Assembly: GCF_900631615.1 (NCBI RefSeq)
Contig: NZ_LR131273.1
Location: 992,001-1,056,000 of the forward strand
Length of the DNA: 64,000 bases
Origin: Tsukamurella paurometabola
GTDB taxonomy: Bacteria > Actinomycetota > Actinomycetes > Mycobacteriales > Mycobacteriaceae
Direction: 5' to 3'
The notes below the pieces were generated by a model. That model saw only the letters and a program-made list of their open reading frames with translations. It was not told the DNA's origin and ran no database searches. How positions within the stretch are numbered: the first letter of the stretch is position 1; each line of letters starts with the position of its first letter. The translations under genes were made by a program, and so were the position numbers. Shown here piece after piece: positions 16,900-26,743 of this stretch.

Positions 16900-17208
16900 T
16901 CATTCGGCCGCCCAGGCCCAGACCGGCCGAAGCGCCCGGCCGAGGGCCTCGCCACGCCCGGTCAACTCGTACTGCTTGTCGGGGAGCTTGCGGGCGATGC
17001 CCTTCTCGACCAGTTGCGCCAGCCTCGTCGCGAGCACGCTGGAGCTGCAATTGCCCATGCGCCTGCGCAATTCGAGGAATCCGAGCGAACCGGGACCGAG
17101 CTCCCAGACGATGCGCAGCACCCAGCGCTGGCCGAGCAGGTCCATCGCCGCGACGACCTCGGGGTCCGGGTCCTCGCGCCGCTGGGGCACCACATCACGC
17201 ACTGACAC
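16900..17208 (-). CDS. HxlR-family transcriptional regulator
   Basis: A 102-residue winged-helix protein of the HxlR/YodB type: EVVAAMDLLGQRWVLRIVWELGPGSLGFLELRRRMGNCSSSVLATRLAQLVEKGIARK, then the wing ending YELTGRGEALGRAL. The usual N-terminal redox-sensing Cys is not at its normal place; one Cys lies in the recognition region (GNCSSS). Divergent from the SDR gene, with two CTTC/GAAG-type palindromes between them, so it probably controls that gene and itself. Confidence 0.88.
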   Translation of the reverse strand: MSVRDVVPQRREDPDPEVVAAMDLLGQRWVLRIVWELGPGSLGFLELRRRMGNCSSSVLATRLAQLVEKGIARKLPDKQYELTGRGEALGRALRPVWAWAAE

Positions 17209-17227
17209 GGAACAGAGCCTACTTGCG

Positions 17228-17272
17228 CTTCTGAATTCGAAGCGTCATGCTGGCGTCAGTTCTAAATCAGAA
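17228..17272. promoter_or_regulatory. Two operator-like palindromes between HxlR and SDR genes
   Basis: CTTC-N7-GAAG lies at 17228-17242 and TTCT-N5-AGAA at 17260-17272. Both have an AT-rich centre and share the TTCT/AGAA core. Position between divergent genes suggests HxlR binding. Confidence 0.5.
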
Positions 17273-17288
17273 GCACGGAGGTTCGGCG

Positions 17289-18002
17289 ATGGCGGTCGTA
17301 GTGGTGACCGGGGCGTCCCGCGGAGTGGGTGCCGAGACGGCGGTGGCGCTCGGCGCGCGTGGCCACGACGTGGTGGTGAACTACCGCGAGAAGGAGCGAC
17401 GCGCGGAGAAGGTGTGCACGCTGGTCCGCGAAGCCGGCGGACGCGCGGTCGCCGTGGGCGCCGACGTGACCGCGCCCGACGGACCGTCGAGCCTGCTCGA
17501 CGCGGCGATCGCCGAGTTCGGCGGCCTCGACGCCGCGATCCTCAACGCATCGGGCGGGCTGGAGCTGGGCGCCGAGGAGGACTACGCCATCCGCCTGAAC
17601 CGGGACGCGCAGGTCGCGGCCGCCCGCGCCGCCGCGGAGCGCCTGCGTCCGGGCGGACGCATCGTCTTCGTCACCAGCCACCAGGCCCATTTCTCCGAGA
17701 CCCGTCCCGTGCCCGACGGGTACGAGCCGATCGCCGTGAGCAAGCTCGCCGGGGAGCGGGCGCTGCGCGCGCTCGCCGCCGAGCTGGACCTGGACCTCCG
17801 CGTGGTCTCCGGCGACATGATCGAGGGCACGATCATCGTCCGGCTGCTGGAGCGCCGCGATCCCGCCGCCGTCGAGGAACGCCGCAGTCACGGCCCACTG
17901 CCGACGGTCAGCGAGTTCGCCGCAGCCATCGCCGGCGCCGTCGACGCCGACGACGCCGTGGCCCGCACCACCTACGTAGGCGGATCCGACTATTTAGGGT
18001 AG
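17289..18002 (+). CDS. Short-chain dehydrogenase/reductase-like protein
   Basis: A 237-residue Rossmann-fold protein. The NAD(P)-binding motif is VTGASRGVGAETAVAL, NxxG-like ILNASGG follows, and the catalytic Ser is in VFVTSHQAHF. The usual YxxxK is altered: the sequence is GYEPIAVSKLAGERAL, so the Lys is present but the residue four before it is Ile, with a Tyr seven before. Activity may be changed or Tyr placement unusual. The start ATG has GGAGG 6 nt upstream. Divergent from the HxlR regulator. The stop overlaps the iron box of the next gene. Substrate unknown. Confidence 0.82.
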   Translation: MAVVVVTGASRGVGAETAVALGARGHDVVVNYREKERRAEKVCTLVREAGGRAVAVGADVTAPDGPSSLLDAAIAEFGGLDAAILNASGGLELGAEEDYAIRLNRDAQVAAARAAAERLRPGGRIVFVTSHQAHFSETRPVPDGYEPIAVSKLAGERALRALAAELDLDLRVVSGDMIEGTIIVRLLERRDPAAVEERRSHGPLPTVSEFAAAIAGAVDADDAVARTTYVGGSDYLG

Positions 18003-18012
18003 CCTCAGCTTC
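17994..18012 (+). promoter_or_regulatory. DtxR/IdeR-type iron box before the siderophore-interacting protein
   Basis: TTAGGGTAGCCTCAGCTTC matches 13 of 19 positions of the IdeR consensus (TTAGGTTAGGCTAACCTAA), with the left half nearly complete. It abuts the ATG at 18013, so the transcript would be leaderless and bound repressor would cover the promoter. Iron-replete repression is inferred. Confidence 0.65.
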
Positions 18013-18735
18013 ATGGGTAGAGGAGTGACCGGCCTGATCCTCAAGGCGATGCGGGCGGACGACTACGTGTTCACGGTGCTCGGGACGGAATCCGTCAGCG
18101 ACCATTACCACCGCATCCGCTTCGACGGCGGCGACTTCCTGCACGACAATCCGTGGTTCCCGACCATGTGGGTGCGCCTGTGGGTCCCCAAGAGCGGCAC
18201 CGCCACCACCGACGCCGACGAGGGCGCCCTGGTGCAGCGCGGCTACACCATCATCGACCCGCGCGGCAGCGAGTTCAGCATCGAGTTCGCGATGCACGAC
18301 GGTCCCGCACCGCGCTGGGCCCTCGATGCCGAGCCCGGCGACCGCATCGCCGCCACCATGATGGGCGCCGACCTGACCCTCCCGGAGGAGCCGGCACCGT
18401 CGGAATACGTGCTCGTGGGCGACGCCGCGTCGATCCCCGCCATCAACAGCATCCTCGGCACCGCGCAGGCACCGTGCCGCGTGTACCTGGAGTATCAGCA
18501 CGACGCCGAGCGGGAGCTGCCGGTCCACAGCGAGGCCGTCACCTGGGTGCCGCGCGAGAACCGCGGCGCCACACTGGTCTCCACCGTCACCCGGGCCGGA
18601 ATCCCCTCCGAGGCCTTCCTCTTCGTCGCCGCCGAGACCAAGGCGACGCGCGAGATCACCAGGGCCGCCAAGCGCGACTTCGGCCTGCCCAAGGACCGCA
18701 TCAAGTCCCAGGCCTACTGGCTGCAGCGCGGATAA
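18013..18735 (+). CDS. Siderophore-interacting FAD-binding reductase
   Basis: A 240-residue member of the SIP/ViuB family, which uses FAD and NAD(P)H to reduce ferric siderophores in the cytosol and release iron. The FAD-binding half includes RGYTIIDPRGSEFSIEFAMHDGPAPRWA and GDRIAATMMGADL; the nucleotide-binding half includes YVLVGDAASIPAINSIL and the C-terminal DRIKSQAYWLQRG typical of the family. The start is at the iron box, with no ribosome-binding site, as in leaderless genes. No siderophore biosynthesis or uptake genes are next to it. Confidence 0.9.
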   Translation: MGRGVTGLILKAMRADDYVFTVLGTESVSDHYHRIRFDGGDFLHDNPWFPTMWVRLWVPKSGTATTDADEGALVQRGYTIIDPRGSEFSIEFAMHDGPAPRWALDAEPGDRIAATMMGADLTLPEEPAPSEYVLVGDAASIPAINSILGTAQAPCRVYLEYQHDAERELPVHSEAVTWVPRENRGATLVSTVTRAGIPSEAFLFVAAETKATREITRAAKRDFGLPKDRIKSQAYWLQRG

Positions 18736-18763
18736 CCCGCTGGCATCGCGCCGCTCGGGCGCC

Positions 18764-18769
18764 TAGTGT
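18764..18769 (+). promoter_or_regulatory. Leaderless -10 box of the erm leader ORF
   Basis: TAGTGT ends 7 nt before the GTG start of the leader ORF at 18777, so the transcript probably begins at or next to that codon. Confidence 0.5.
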
Positions 18770-18776
18770 GCACCCC

Positions 18777-18839
18777 GTGAGTTCTTCGGCAGCAGCCGCA
18801 GCAGTAGCAGCGGCAGTGGTGGATCGCGGCCGCCCGTAG
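18777..18839 (+). CDS. Putative erm leader peptide, 20 codons
   Basis: GTG to TAG encodes 20 residues: three Ser, an Ala/Val-rich core of eleven residues, then Asp-Arg-Gly-Arg-Pro. The Arg-Gly-Arg fits the +X+ motif at which macrolide-bound ribosomes are known to stall (as Arg-Leu-Arg in ErmDL). The ORF starts at a TAGTGT leaderless promoter and ends 106 nt before erm. It is inferred to be a ribosome-stalling regulator; the peptide need have no other role. Confidence 0.55.
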   Translation: MSSSAAAAAVAAAVVDRGRP

Positions 18840-18945
18840 CGGCGGCGGAGCCTCCCCCACCTCCTCGGCTTCACCGCCCCGGCTTCCTTCCGCTGGGCGG
18901 CGATTCGTGCTGCCCGGGTGAACCTCGACCCGGAGAACTCCCTTC
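18840..18945 (+). promoter_or_regulatory. Candidate attenuator between leader ORF and erm
   Basis: The spacer can form several hairpins. GCCGC/GCGGC spans the leader stop codon. GGCGGCGGAGCC pairs with GGCTTCACCGCC further on. CCGGGT (18914-18919) pairs with ACCCGG (18928-18933), holding part of the GGAG (18932-18935) that precedes the erm ATG by 10 nt. A ribosome stalled at the Arg codons would melt the first hairpin. The alternative pairing scheme is inferred. Confidence 0.45.
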
Positions 18946-19710
18946 ATGCCCACCCACCACGGGGGCCGTCACGAGCACGGCCAGAACTTCCTCACCGACG
19001 GTGCCGTCATCGGCCGCGTCATCGACCTCGCCCGCCGCACCGACGGCCCCATCGTCGAGATCGGTCCCGGCGCGGGCGCGTTGACCGAACCCCTGCTGCG
19101 GCTGGGGCGTCCGCTCACCGCCGTCGAGATCGACCGGCGTCACGCCGACCGGCTGCGCCGCACGACGCCGGGCGCGACCATCGTGCACGGCGACTTCCTG
19201 CACCACCGGCTGCCCGCCGAACCCCATGCGGTGGTGGGCAATCTGCCTTTCCACCTCACCACCGCCGTGCTCCGCAAACTACTGCACGCGCCCCACTGGA
19301 CCGCCGCCGTCCTCATCGTCCAATGGGAGGTCGCCCGGCGGCGAGCCGGAGTCGGCGGCGCGACGATGATGACCGCGCAGTGGTCGCCCTGGTACGAGTT
19401 CGGCCTCGGCGGGCGGATCCCCGCCTCCGCCTTCACCCCACGGCCGTCCGTCGACGCCGGGCTGCTCACGATCACCCGCCGCGGCACCCCGCTGGTGCCG
19501 CCGGGACGGCGCCGCGAGTACGCGGCCTTCGTGCACGCCGTGTTCACCGGCCGAGGCCACGGGCTGCCCGAGATCCTCGCGGGCGTCGCGCCGCGGCACC
19601 GTCGGGCGGAGGCACGGCGGTGGGCGGCCCGGCGCGGCCACCGCGGCACGCCGCTCCCCCGCGACCTCCGCGCGGAGGACTGGGTGGAGGCCTTCGAGCG
19701 GTTCGCCTAG
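18946..19710 (+). CDS. erm: Erm-type 23S rRNA (adenine-N6) methyltransferase
   Basis: A 254-residue Rossmann methyltransferase of the Erm/KsgA family. [10 protein letters not shown] near the N-terminus is an Erm signature. [15 protein letters not shown] binds SAM, and [11 protein letters not shown] is the NxPF/Y catalytic motif IV, followed by [11 protein letters not shown] and a basic C-terminus. Erm enzymes methylate A2058 of 23S rRNA and give macrolide-lincosamide-streptogramin B resistance. Similar intrinsic genes occur in mycobacteria and relatives. It lies behind a leader ORF and attenuator-like RNA, suggesting inducible expression. Its last 4 nt overlap the end of convergent purT. Confidence 0.93.
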   Translation: MPTHHGGRHEHGQNFLTDGAVIGRVIDLARRTDGPIVEIGPGAGALTEPLLRLGRPLTAVEIDRRHADRLRRTTPGATIVHGDFLHHRLPAEPHAVVGNLPFHLTTAVLRKLLHAPHWTAAVLIVQWEVARRRAGVGGATMMTAQWSPWYEFGLGGRIPASAFTPRPSVDAGLLTITRRGTPLVPPGRRREYAAFVHAVFTGRGHGLPEILAGVAPRHRRAEARRWAARRGHRGTPLPRDLRAEDWVEAFERFA

Positions 19711-21485
19711 TCCTGCGGGCGCTGCGGGGGCAGGTTGATCGAGGTGGCCGGGTTGTGGTCGTACTCCTCCGTCTCCGGTGCGGCCGGAGGCTTCGGGCGG
19801 GTCGCGTGCTCGCCGGTCGCAGGCCGCGGAGCGGGCTGGATCGGGCGGGGCTGCGCGGGCCGCCGCGCCGCGACGGGATGCATGCTCGTCGGCGCGACCG
19901 GATCACCGGGCGCAGGCTGGGGCGGGGTCGACGGTGCACCGCCCTGCGGCGGGGGCGGGACCACGCGCGAGGAGGACTGCTGCGGCGGCACCACCGGGGC
20001 GGCCGCTGTCGGCGGAGCCGGCGGCACCGGCGGCTGCTGCGCGGGCGGCCCCTGCGGGGGCTGACCCGACGGGCCCTGCGGCGGGCCGGACGGCGGCGCC
20101 TGCTGGACGGGGATCTGCTGGGCCGGGGGCTGGTGCACGGGGCGCTGCACCGGCATCGCGCGGGTGGAGAGGTCCTCGGGCTGCTGCGGCCGCTGGATGG
20201 GCACGGCGGTGGTCTCCGGCGCACCCTGCTGCACGGGGTCGTCGCTGTCGACGACGACCACCCGGCTCGCTGCCTCCGTGGCATTGGCCCGCGCCACCTC
20301 GACGGTGTCGGCGGTCGCCACCGCGACGCCGAGCCGCCGCTTGGCGTAGCCCTCGGGCTTGCCGAACAGGCGCAGGTCGCTCTCGGGCACGTCGAGAGCG
20401 CGCGAGACGCTGTCGAAGGCGACGGAGCTGCTGTCCTTCGTCCCGTAGATCACCGCCGACGCGGCCGGCGACATGAGCGAGGTGTCCACGGGCAGGCCGA
20501 GGATCGCGCGGGCGTGCAGCTCGAACTCGGAGAGCCGCTGCGAGCCCAGCGTCACCAGTCCGGTGTCGTGCGGGCGCGGCGAGACCTCGGAGAAGTAGAC
20601 GTCATCGCCCTTGACGAAGAGCTCCACGCCGAAGACACCGCGGCCGCCGGTGCCACCGTCGCCGAGGGCCGTGGTGATACGGCCCGCGACGGACGTCGCC
20701 GCATCGTAGGCCGCCTGGCTCATCGCCTGCGGCTGCCAGGACTCGACGTAGTCGCCGTCCGATTGGCGGTGCCCGATGGGCTCGCAGAACCGGGTGACCA
20801 CCTTGCCGCGCTCGGCGTCGTAGACGCGCACCGTGAGCAGCGTGATCTCGTAGTCGAAGTCGACGAAGCCCTCGACGATCACCCGCTCGTTGCGGACGCG
20901 ACCGCCCTCCACCGCGTACTCCCACGCACCGTCGAGCTCCTCGACCGAGCGGACCACCGACTGGCCCTTGCCCGAGCTCGACATGACCGGCTTGATCACG
21001 CACGGGAAGCCGACCTCGCGGGAGGCGGCGCGCACCTCGTCGAGCGACGACGCGAAGGCGTAGGGCGAGCACGGGAGCCCGAGCTCCTCCGAGGCGAGCT
21101 TGCGGATGCCCTCGCGGTCCATCGTGAGGGCGACGGCCCGCGCAGTCGGGATGACCTCGGCAAGCCCCTCCTCGTCGACGGCCACGAGGGCGTCGGTGGC
21201 GAGGGCCTCGATCTCGGGGACGACGAAGTCGGGCTTCTCCTCCTCGATGACGCGGCGGACCTCGGCGGCGTCGGTCATGTCGATGACGTGGCTGCGGTGC
21301 GCGACCTGCATCGCGGGCGCGTTCGCGTACCGGTCGACGGCGATCGTCTCCACGCCGAGGCGCTGGAACGCGATCACCACCTCCTTGCCCAGCTCGCCCG
21401 AACCCAGCATCAACGCCTTCGTGGCACCGGGGGTGAGCGCCGTGCCGATCCGGGGGTTGCCGCCGGTCTCGCTGAGGTTCGTCAT
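19707..21485 (-). CDS. purT: Formate-dependent phosphoribosylglycinamide formyltransferase with long Pro/Gln-rich tail
   Basis: This 592-residue protein has residues 1-415 matching PurT, an ATP-grasp enzyme that makes formyl-GAR from GAR, formate and ATP in purine synthesis. Marks are [72 protein letters not shown] and [16 protein letters not shown]. The usual protein ends near there. Here a 177-residue low-complexity tail rich in Pro, Gln and Ala follows (repeats of VQRP, PPQGP, QQ), ending [19 protein letters not shown]. No frameshift is needed. I take ATG 21485; an ATG 9 nt upstream is equally possible. Divergent from the sugar transporter. Confidence 0.9.
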   Translation of the reverse strand: MTNLSETGGNPRIGTALTPGATKALMLGSGELGKEVVIAFQRLGVETIAVDRYANAPAMQVAHRSHVIDMTDAAEVRRVIEEEKPDFVVPEIEALATDALVAVDEEGLAEVIPTARAVALTMDREGIRKLASEELGLPCSPYAFASSLDEVRAASREVGFPCVIKPVMSSSGKGQSVVRSVEELDGAWEYAVEGGRVRNERVIVEGFVDFDYEITLLTVRVYDAERGKVVTRFCEPIGHRQSDGDYVESWQPQAMSQAAYDAATSVAGRITTALGDGGTGGRGVFGVELFVKGDDVYFSEVSPRPHDTGLVTLGSQRLSEFELHARAILGLPVDTSLMSPAASAVIYGTKDSSSVAFDSVSRALDVPESDLRLFGKPEGYAKRRLGVAVATADTVEVARANATEAASRVVVVDSDDPVQQGAPETTAVPIQRPQQPEDLSTRAMPVQRPVHQPPAQQIPVQQAPPSGPPQGPSGQPPQGPPAQQPPVPPAPPTAAAPVVPPQQSSSRVVPPPPQGGAPSTPPQPAPGDPVAPTSMHPVAARRPAQPRPIQPAPRPATGEHATRPKPPAAPETEEYDHNPATSINLPPQRPQD

Positions 21486-21614
21486 GGGGTCCATTCTGGC
21501 AAACCACGGCGCCCCGCGGTGCGGCTGCCGACCCGCGGATTCCCGTTTACTTCCGATCGTTCTGCGGTGGTGAGCGTTTCGGTTGTAATCACTCGGGGCA
21601 CCGCACGGGACGCC

Positions 21615-21620
21615 TACGTT
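21615..21620 (+). promoter_or_regulatory. Leaderless -10 box of the sugar transporter operon
   Basis: TACGTT ends 6 nt before ATG 21627. The upstream TTGTAA is too far to be a standard -35. No ribosome-binding site at usable spacing. Confidence 0.4.
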
Positions 21621-21626
21621 CGGAGC

Positions 21627-23033
21627 ATGAAGGCACTCGTGATCAGGAGCGCCGTGGTCGCGGCGACCGGCGGACTCATCTTCGGTTTCGACACGGCGGT
21701 GATCTCCGGCGCCGAGAAGCAGATCCAGGAGCAGTTCCACCTGTCCGACGCCGCACTCGGCTTCACGGTGACGACCGCGCTCATCGGCACCATCGTGGGC
21801 GCGATCGTCTCCGGCCGGCTCGCGGACCGGTTCGGCCGCAAGAAGGTGCTGTACGCGATCGGCGTGCTCTACGTCGTGAGCGCCGTGGGCTGCGCCGTCG
21901 CGCCCACGTCCTCGGTCGAGATCCTGCAGGTCTTCCGCTTCCTCGGCGGCCTCGGCATCGGCGCGTCGAGCGTGTGCGCCCCGATCTACACCGCCGAGAT
22001 CGCGCCGCCGAAGTTCCGCGGTCGCCTCGTCGGCCTCGTCCAGTTCAACATCGTGCTGGGCATCCTGGTGGCGTACGCCTCGAACGCGATCATCCGCACC
22101 GTCATGGGCGACGACCCGCACGCCTGGCGGTGGATGCTCGGGGTGATGGTCGTGCCGGCGGTGCTGTTCCTCGTGATGCTCCCGACGGTGCCCGAGACCC
22201 CGCGCTGGCTCGCCGGGCACGGCGACCTCGCGGCGGCGCGCGCCACGTCCGAGCGGCTGTGTTCCACGACGGCGGAGGCCGACGCGCAGATGGCCGAGAT
22301 CGAGGAGACGCTCGCCGCCGAGCGGGGCACCGAGAAGACGAAGTTCTACACCCGCGGCCACCGCAAGGTGATCCTGCTGGCGATCGCCATCGCCTTCTTC
22401 AACCAGATGTCCGGCATCAACGCGATCCTCTACTACGCACCGCGGGTCATGCAGGACGCCGGCGCCAGCACCAACGCGGCGTACCTGATGTCCGTGGCGG
22501 TCGGCGTGATGAACCTCGTCGCCACCATGGCCGCGCTGTCGGTGATCGACCGGCTCGGGCGTCGGCGACTCATGCTGATCGGCTCGGTGGGCTACCTGGT
22601 CTCCCTCGGCTTCATGGCCGCCGTGATGTTCTACTACGAGAGCGACGGCCGGTCCTTCGACAGCACCTCGTCGATCCTCGTGCTGCTGGGCCTCATGGTG
22701 TTCATCGCCGCGCACGCGTTCGGGCAGGGCGCGGTGATCTGGGTGTTCCTGTCGGAGATCTTCCCCAACAGCATTCGTGGCCGGGGCCAGGCGCTCGGTA
22801 GCCTCACCCACTGGGTGTGGGCCGCCATCACGAGCTTCGCGTTCCCGCCCATCATCGGTGCCTTCGGCGGCGGCGTCGCGTTCTCCATCTTCTTCGGGTT
22901 CATGGTGCTCCAACTGCTCTGGGTGATAAAGGTGATGCCGGAGACCAAGGGCATTCCGCTCGAGGAGATGGCCGAGCGGCTGGGCCTCGACGCGGACGAC
23001 GCCGTCGAGAAGCCCGCCACGAAGGGGAACTGA
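21627..23033 (+). CDS. Sugar porter (MFS, SP family)
   Basis: A 468-residue 12-TM sugar:H+ symporter. Signatures are [14 protein letters not shown] in TM1, [13 protein letters not shown] in loop 2-3, [12 protein letters not shown] in loop 6-7, [15 protein letters not shown] in TM7, and [11 protein letters not shown] at the C-terminus. The NQxSGIN motif is common in xylose, arabinose and fructose/glucose importers. One nt separates it from the PfkB kinase gene, so the two form an operon for uptake and phosphorylation of one sugar, probably fructose. Confidence 0.92.
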   Translation: MKALVIRSAVVAATGGLIFGFDTAVISGAEKQIQEQFHLSDAALGFTVTTALIGTIVGAIVSGRLADRFGRKKVLYAIGVLYVVSAVGCAVAPTSSVEILQVFRFLGGLGIGASSVCAPIYTAEIAPPKFRGRLVGLVQFNIVLGILVAYASNAIIRTVMGDDPHAWRWMLGVMVVPAVLFLVMLPTVPETPRWLAGHGDLAAARATSERLCSTTAEADAQMAEIEETLAAERGTEKTKFYTRGHRKVILLAIAIAFFNQMSGINAILYYAPRVMQDAGASTNAAYLMSVAVGVMNLVATMAALSVIDRLGRRRLMLIGSVGYLVSLGFMAAVMFYYESDGRSFDSTSSILVLLGLMVFIAAHAFGQGAVIWVFLSEIFPNSIRGRGQALGSLTHWVWAAITSFAFPPIIGAFGGGVAFSIFFGFMVLQLLWVIKVMPETKGIPLEEMAERLGLDADDAVEKPATKGN

Positions 23034-23034
23034 C

Positions 23035-23985
23035 ATGACCGATCGGACGCTGTGCCTGGGCGAGGCACTCGTCGACGTCGTACTGCGCGACGGTGCCGAA
23101 CCGTCCGAGCACGTGGGCGGCAGCCTGTTCAACGTCGCGTGCGGACTCGCCTCGCTGGGCGACCCCACGTCGATCCTGTCGTGGTGGGGGCGGGACGTAC
23201 GCGGCCACCGGATCGCCGAGACCGCCGCCCGGGCGGGCGTGGAGGTCGTTCCCGGGGCCGACGGTGCCGCCAACACGCCGCTCGCGTACGCGCACGTCGA
23301 CGCCGAGGGACGCGCGACGTACGAGTTCGACCTCACGTGGGAGGTGCCGCCGATCGAATCCCTGGAACGCTACGGCCACCTGCACACCGGCAGCTTCGCG
23401 GCGACGCTCGCCCCGGGGGCGGACGGCGTCGCCGACGTGGTGCGCCGCATCCGGGACCACGCCACCGTCTCCTACGACCCCAACATCCGGCCCGCGCTGA
23501 TGGGCACGCCCGCCGACGTGCTGCCGCGGGTGACGGAGATGATCGCGCAGGCCGACGTCGTGAAGGCCAGCGACGAGGACATCGCCTGGCTGCACCCCGA
23601 CGAGCCCGTCGAGGACGTGATGCGCCGCTGGATCGCGTCCGGCCCGGCGATGGTGGTCCTCACCCGCGGCCCCTGGGGCGCGTACGCGCTGCTCGCCGGC
23701 AATCGCGACATGCTGCACGTGGACCAGCTGACCGTCGAGGTCGGCGACACCGTGGGCGCCGGCGACTCCTTCATGGCGGGTCTGGTGTCCGGACTGCTCG
23801 ACGCCGGATACCTGGGCTCGCGGTACGCCGCCCGACGGCTGCGGGCCGCGCAGTGGAGCGACGTGCAGCCCGCGCTGCACCGCGCCGTCATCACCTCCGC
23901 TCTCACCGTGAGCCGCGCCGGCGCCTACGCCCCGTCGATGGCCGAGGTGGACGCCGTGCGCGCCCAGGACCCGACGCTGCGCTGA
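23035..23985 (+). CDS. PfkB-family sugar kinase, probable fructokinase
   Basis: A 316-residue ribokinase-fold enzyme. The N-terminal [11 protein letters not shown] and [15 protein letters not shown] bind the sugar, [11 protein letters not shown] is typical of fructokinases, and [16 protein letters not shown] is the PfkB signature 2 with the catalytic Asp (GAGDSF). It phosphorylates a hexose with ATP in the cytosol. Its ATG follows the transporter stop by 1 nt. Ribokinase or 2-keto-3-deoxygluconate kinase activity cannot be excluded, but the NIRP motif favours fructose. Confidence 0.88.
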   Translation: MTDRTLCLGEALVDVVLRDGAEPSEHVGGSLFNVACGLASLGDPTSILSWWGRDVRGHRIAETAARAGVEVVPGADGAANTPLAYAHVDAEGRATYEFDLTWEVPPIESLERYGHLHTGSFAATLAPGADGVADVVRRIRDHATVSYDPNIRPALMGTPADVLPRVTEMIAQADVVKASDEDIAWLHPDEPVEDVMRRWIASGPAMVVLTRGPWGAYALLAGNRDMLHVDQLTVEVGDTVGAGDSFMAGLVSGLLDAGYLGSRYAARRLRAAQWSDVQPALHRAVITSALTVSRAGAYAPSMAEVDAVRAQDPTLR

Positions 23986-24040
23986 CGGCTGCCTCGGCGA
24001 GTCTCGGCACCGGCAACGCAAGGGTGGTGTGCTCTCACGG

Positions 24041-24123
24041 GAGCCATGCGCGACACGCATGACTCGATGCGCTGAAAATGCAGTTGAACTGCGGTTTTGT
24101 GTGCCATGCGCGGCGCGCATGGC
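24041..24123. repeat. Paired palindromes CCATGCG...CGCATGG flanking an AT-ended hairpin
   Basis: Two copies of the same palindrome family lie 60 bp apart: 24041-24065 (GAGCCATGCG, 5-nt centre, CGCATGACTC) and 24103-24123 (GCCATGCGC, GGC, GCGCATGGC, 9 bp perfect). Between them, 24075-24098 reads AAAATGCAGTT-G-AACTGCGGTTTT, a likely bidirectional terminator for the fructokinase operon. The remaining gap 23986-24264 shows no gene. Confidence 0.6.
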
Positions 24124-24264
24124 TTCTCCGCGCGACATCGAACCCCACTCAGCCCGACGAAGGCAGGCCTGATTCGGAGGGACCTGACAGCGGATTCCCA
24201 GCCGGGCGTCGCATCATCGGTTCCAGCGCGGTCGCGGTGACCGCACCGACCGAAGCGAGAACCC

Positions 24265-24633
24265 ATGACCGAACCCACCGATCCGCAGCCGACGCCCACC
24301 GCGCCGATCCCGCCCGCGCCCGCGGCCGCCCCCGCAGCCGCAGCGCCCGCCCCGGCCCCGCAGGAGCCCGCGCCGTCGACGACCGGGCCGTCGCGGAAGC
24401 TGCTCATCGCGGCGATCGTGTTCGGGCTCATCGGGATCAGCGGCGTCAGCTTCACCGCCGGCTACTGGGTCAACGAGGCCACGGGCAAGCACAGGGGCCA
24501 TTCGATGCAGCAGCGCGGACCGGGCGGCGACGCTCAGCGCCACGGACCCGGGCGCGGCGAGGGACCGCGGATGTACCGCGTGACCCCGACCGCCGCTCCG
24601 TCGGCGACGCCGAACCCCGCCCCGACGCCCTAG
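24265..24633 (+). CDS. Small Pro/Ala-rich single-pass membrane protein
   Basis: A 122-residue protein. Residues 1-44 are a Pro/Ala-rich cytoplasmic tail, 45-67 (LLIAAIVFGLIGISGVSFTAGYW) a transmembrane helix, and the rest an extracytoplasmic segment rich in His, Gln, Gly and Arg ending in a Pro/Thr/Ala run. No enzymatic motif. The His-rich outer part could bind metal, but this is speculation. The ATG has a GCGAGAA ribosome-binding site. Confidence 0.65.
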   Translation: MTEPTDPQPTPTAPIPPAPAAAPAAAAPAPAPQEPAPSTTGPSRKLLIAAIVFGLIGISGVSFTAGYWVNEATGKHRGHSMQQRGPGGDAQRHGPGRGEGPRMYRVTPTAAPSATPNPAPTP

Positions 24634-24642
24634 GGCGCGTCC

Positions 24643-24707
24643 GAAACCGAGCCTGAGCGAGGCCACGATGGAAATACTTCGCCGCGGCCTCGAATCGGCT
24701 CGGTTTC
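24643..24707. repeat. Hairpin repeat with conserved loop, copy A
   Basis: GAAACCGAGCC (24643-24653) pairs perfectly with GGCTCGGTTTC (24697-24707); inside, CGAGGCC pairs with GGCCTCG. The loop contains CACGATGGAAAT and TTCG. A second copy with the same loop is at 45360-45424. Both lie between convergent genes and so may act as bidirectional terminators. Confidence 0.7.
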
Positions 24708-24715
24708 AGAACACC

Positions 24716-26743
<2,028 letters not shown>

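Noticed and set aside
18946-19710. The methyltransferase as KsgA (RsmA) rather than Erm
   Set aside because: The [11 protein letters not shown]-terminus, basic C-terminus and leader ORF context fit Erm; KsgA has a different N-terminal motif.
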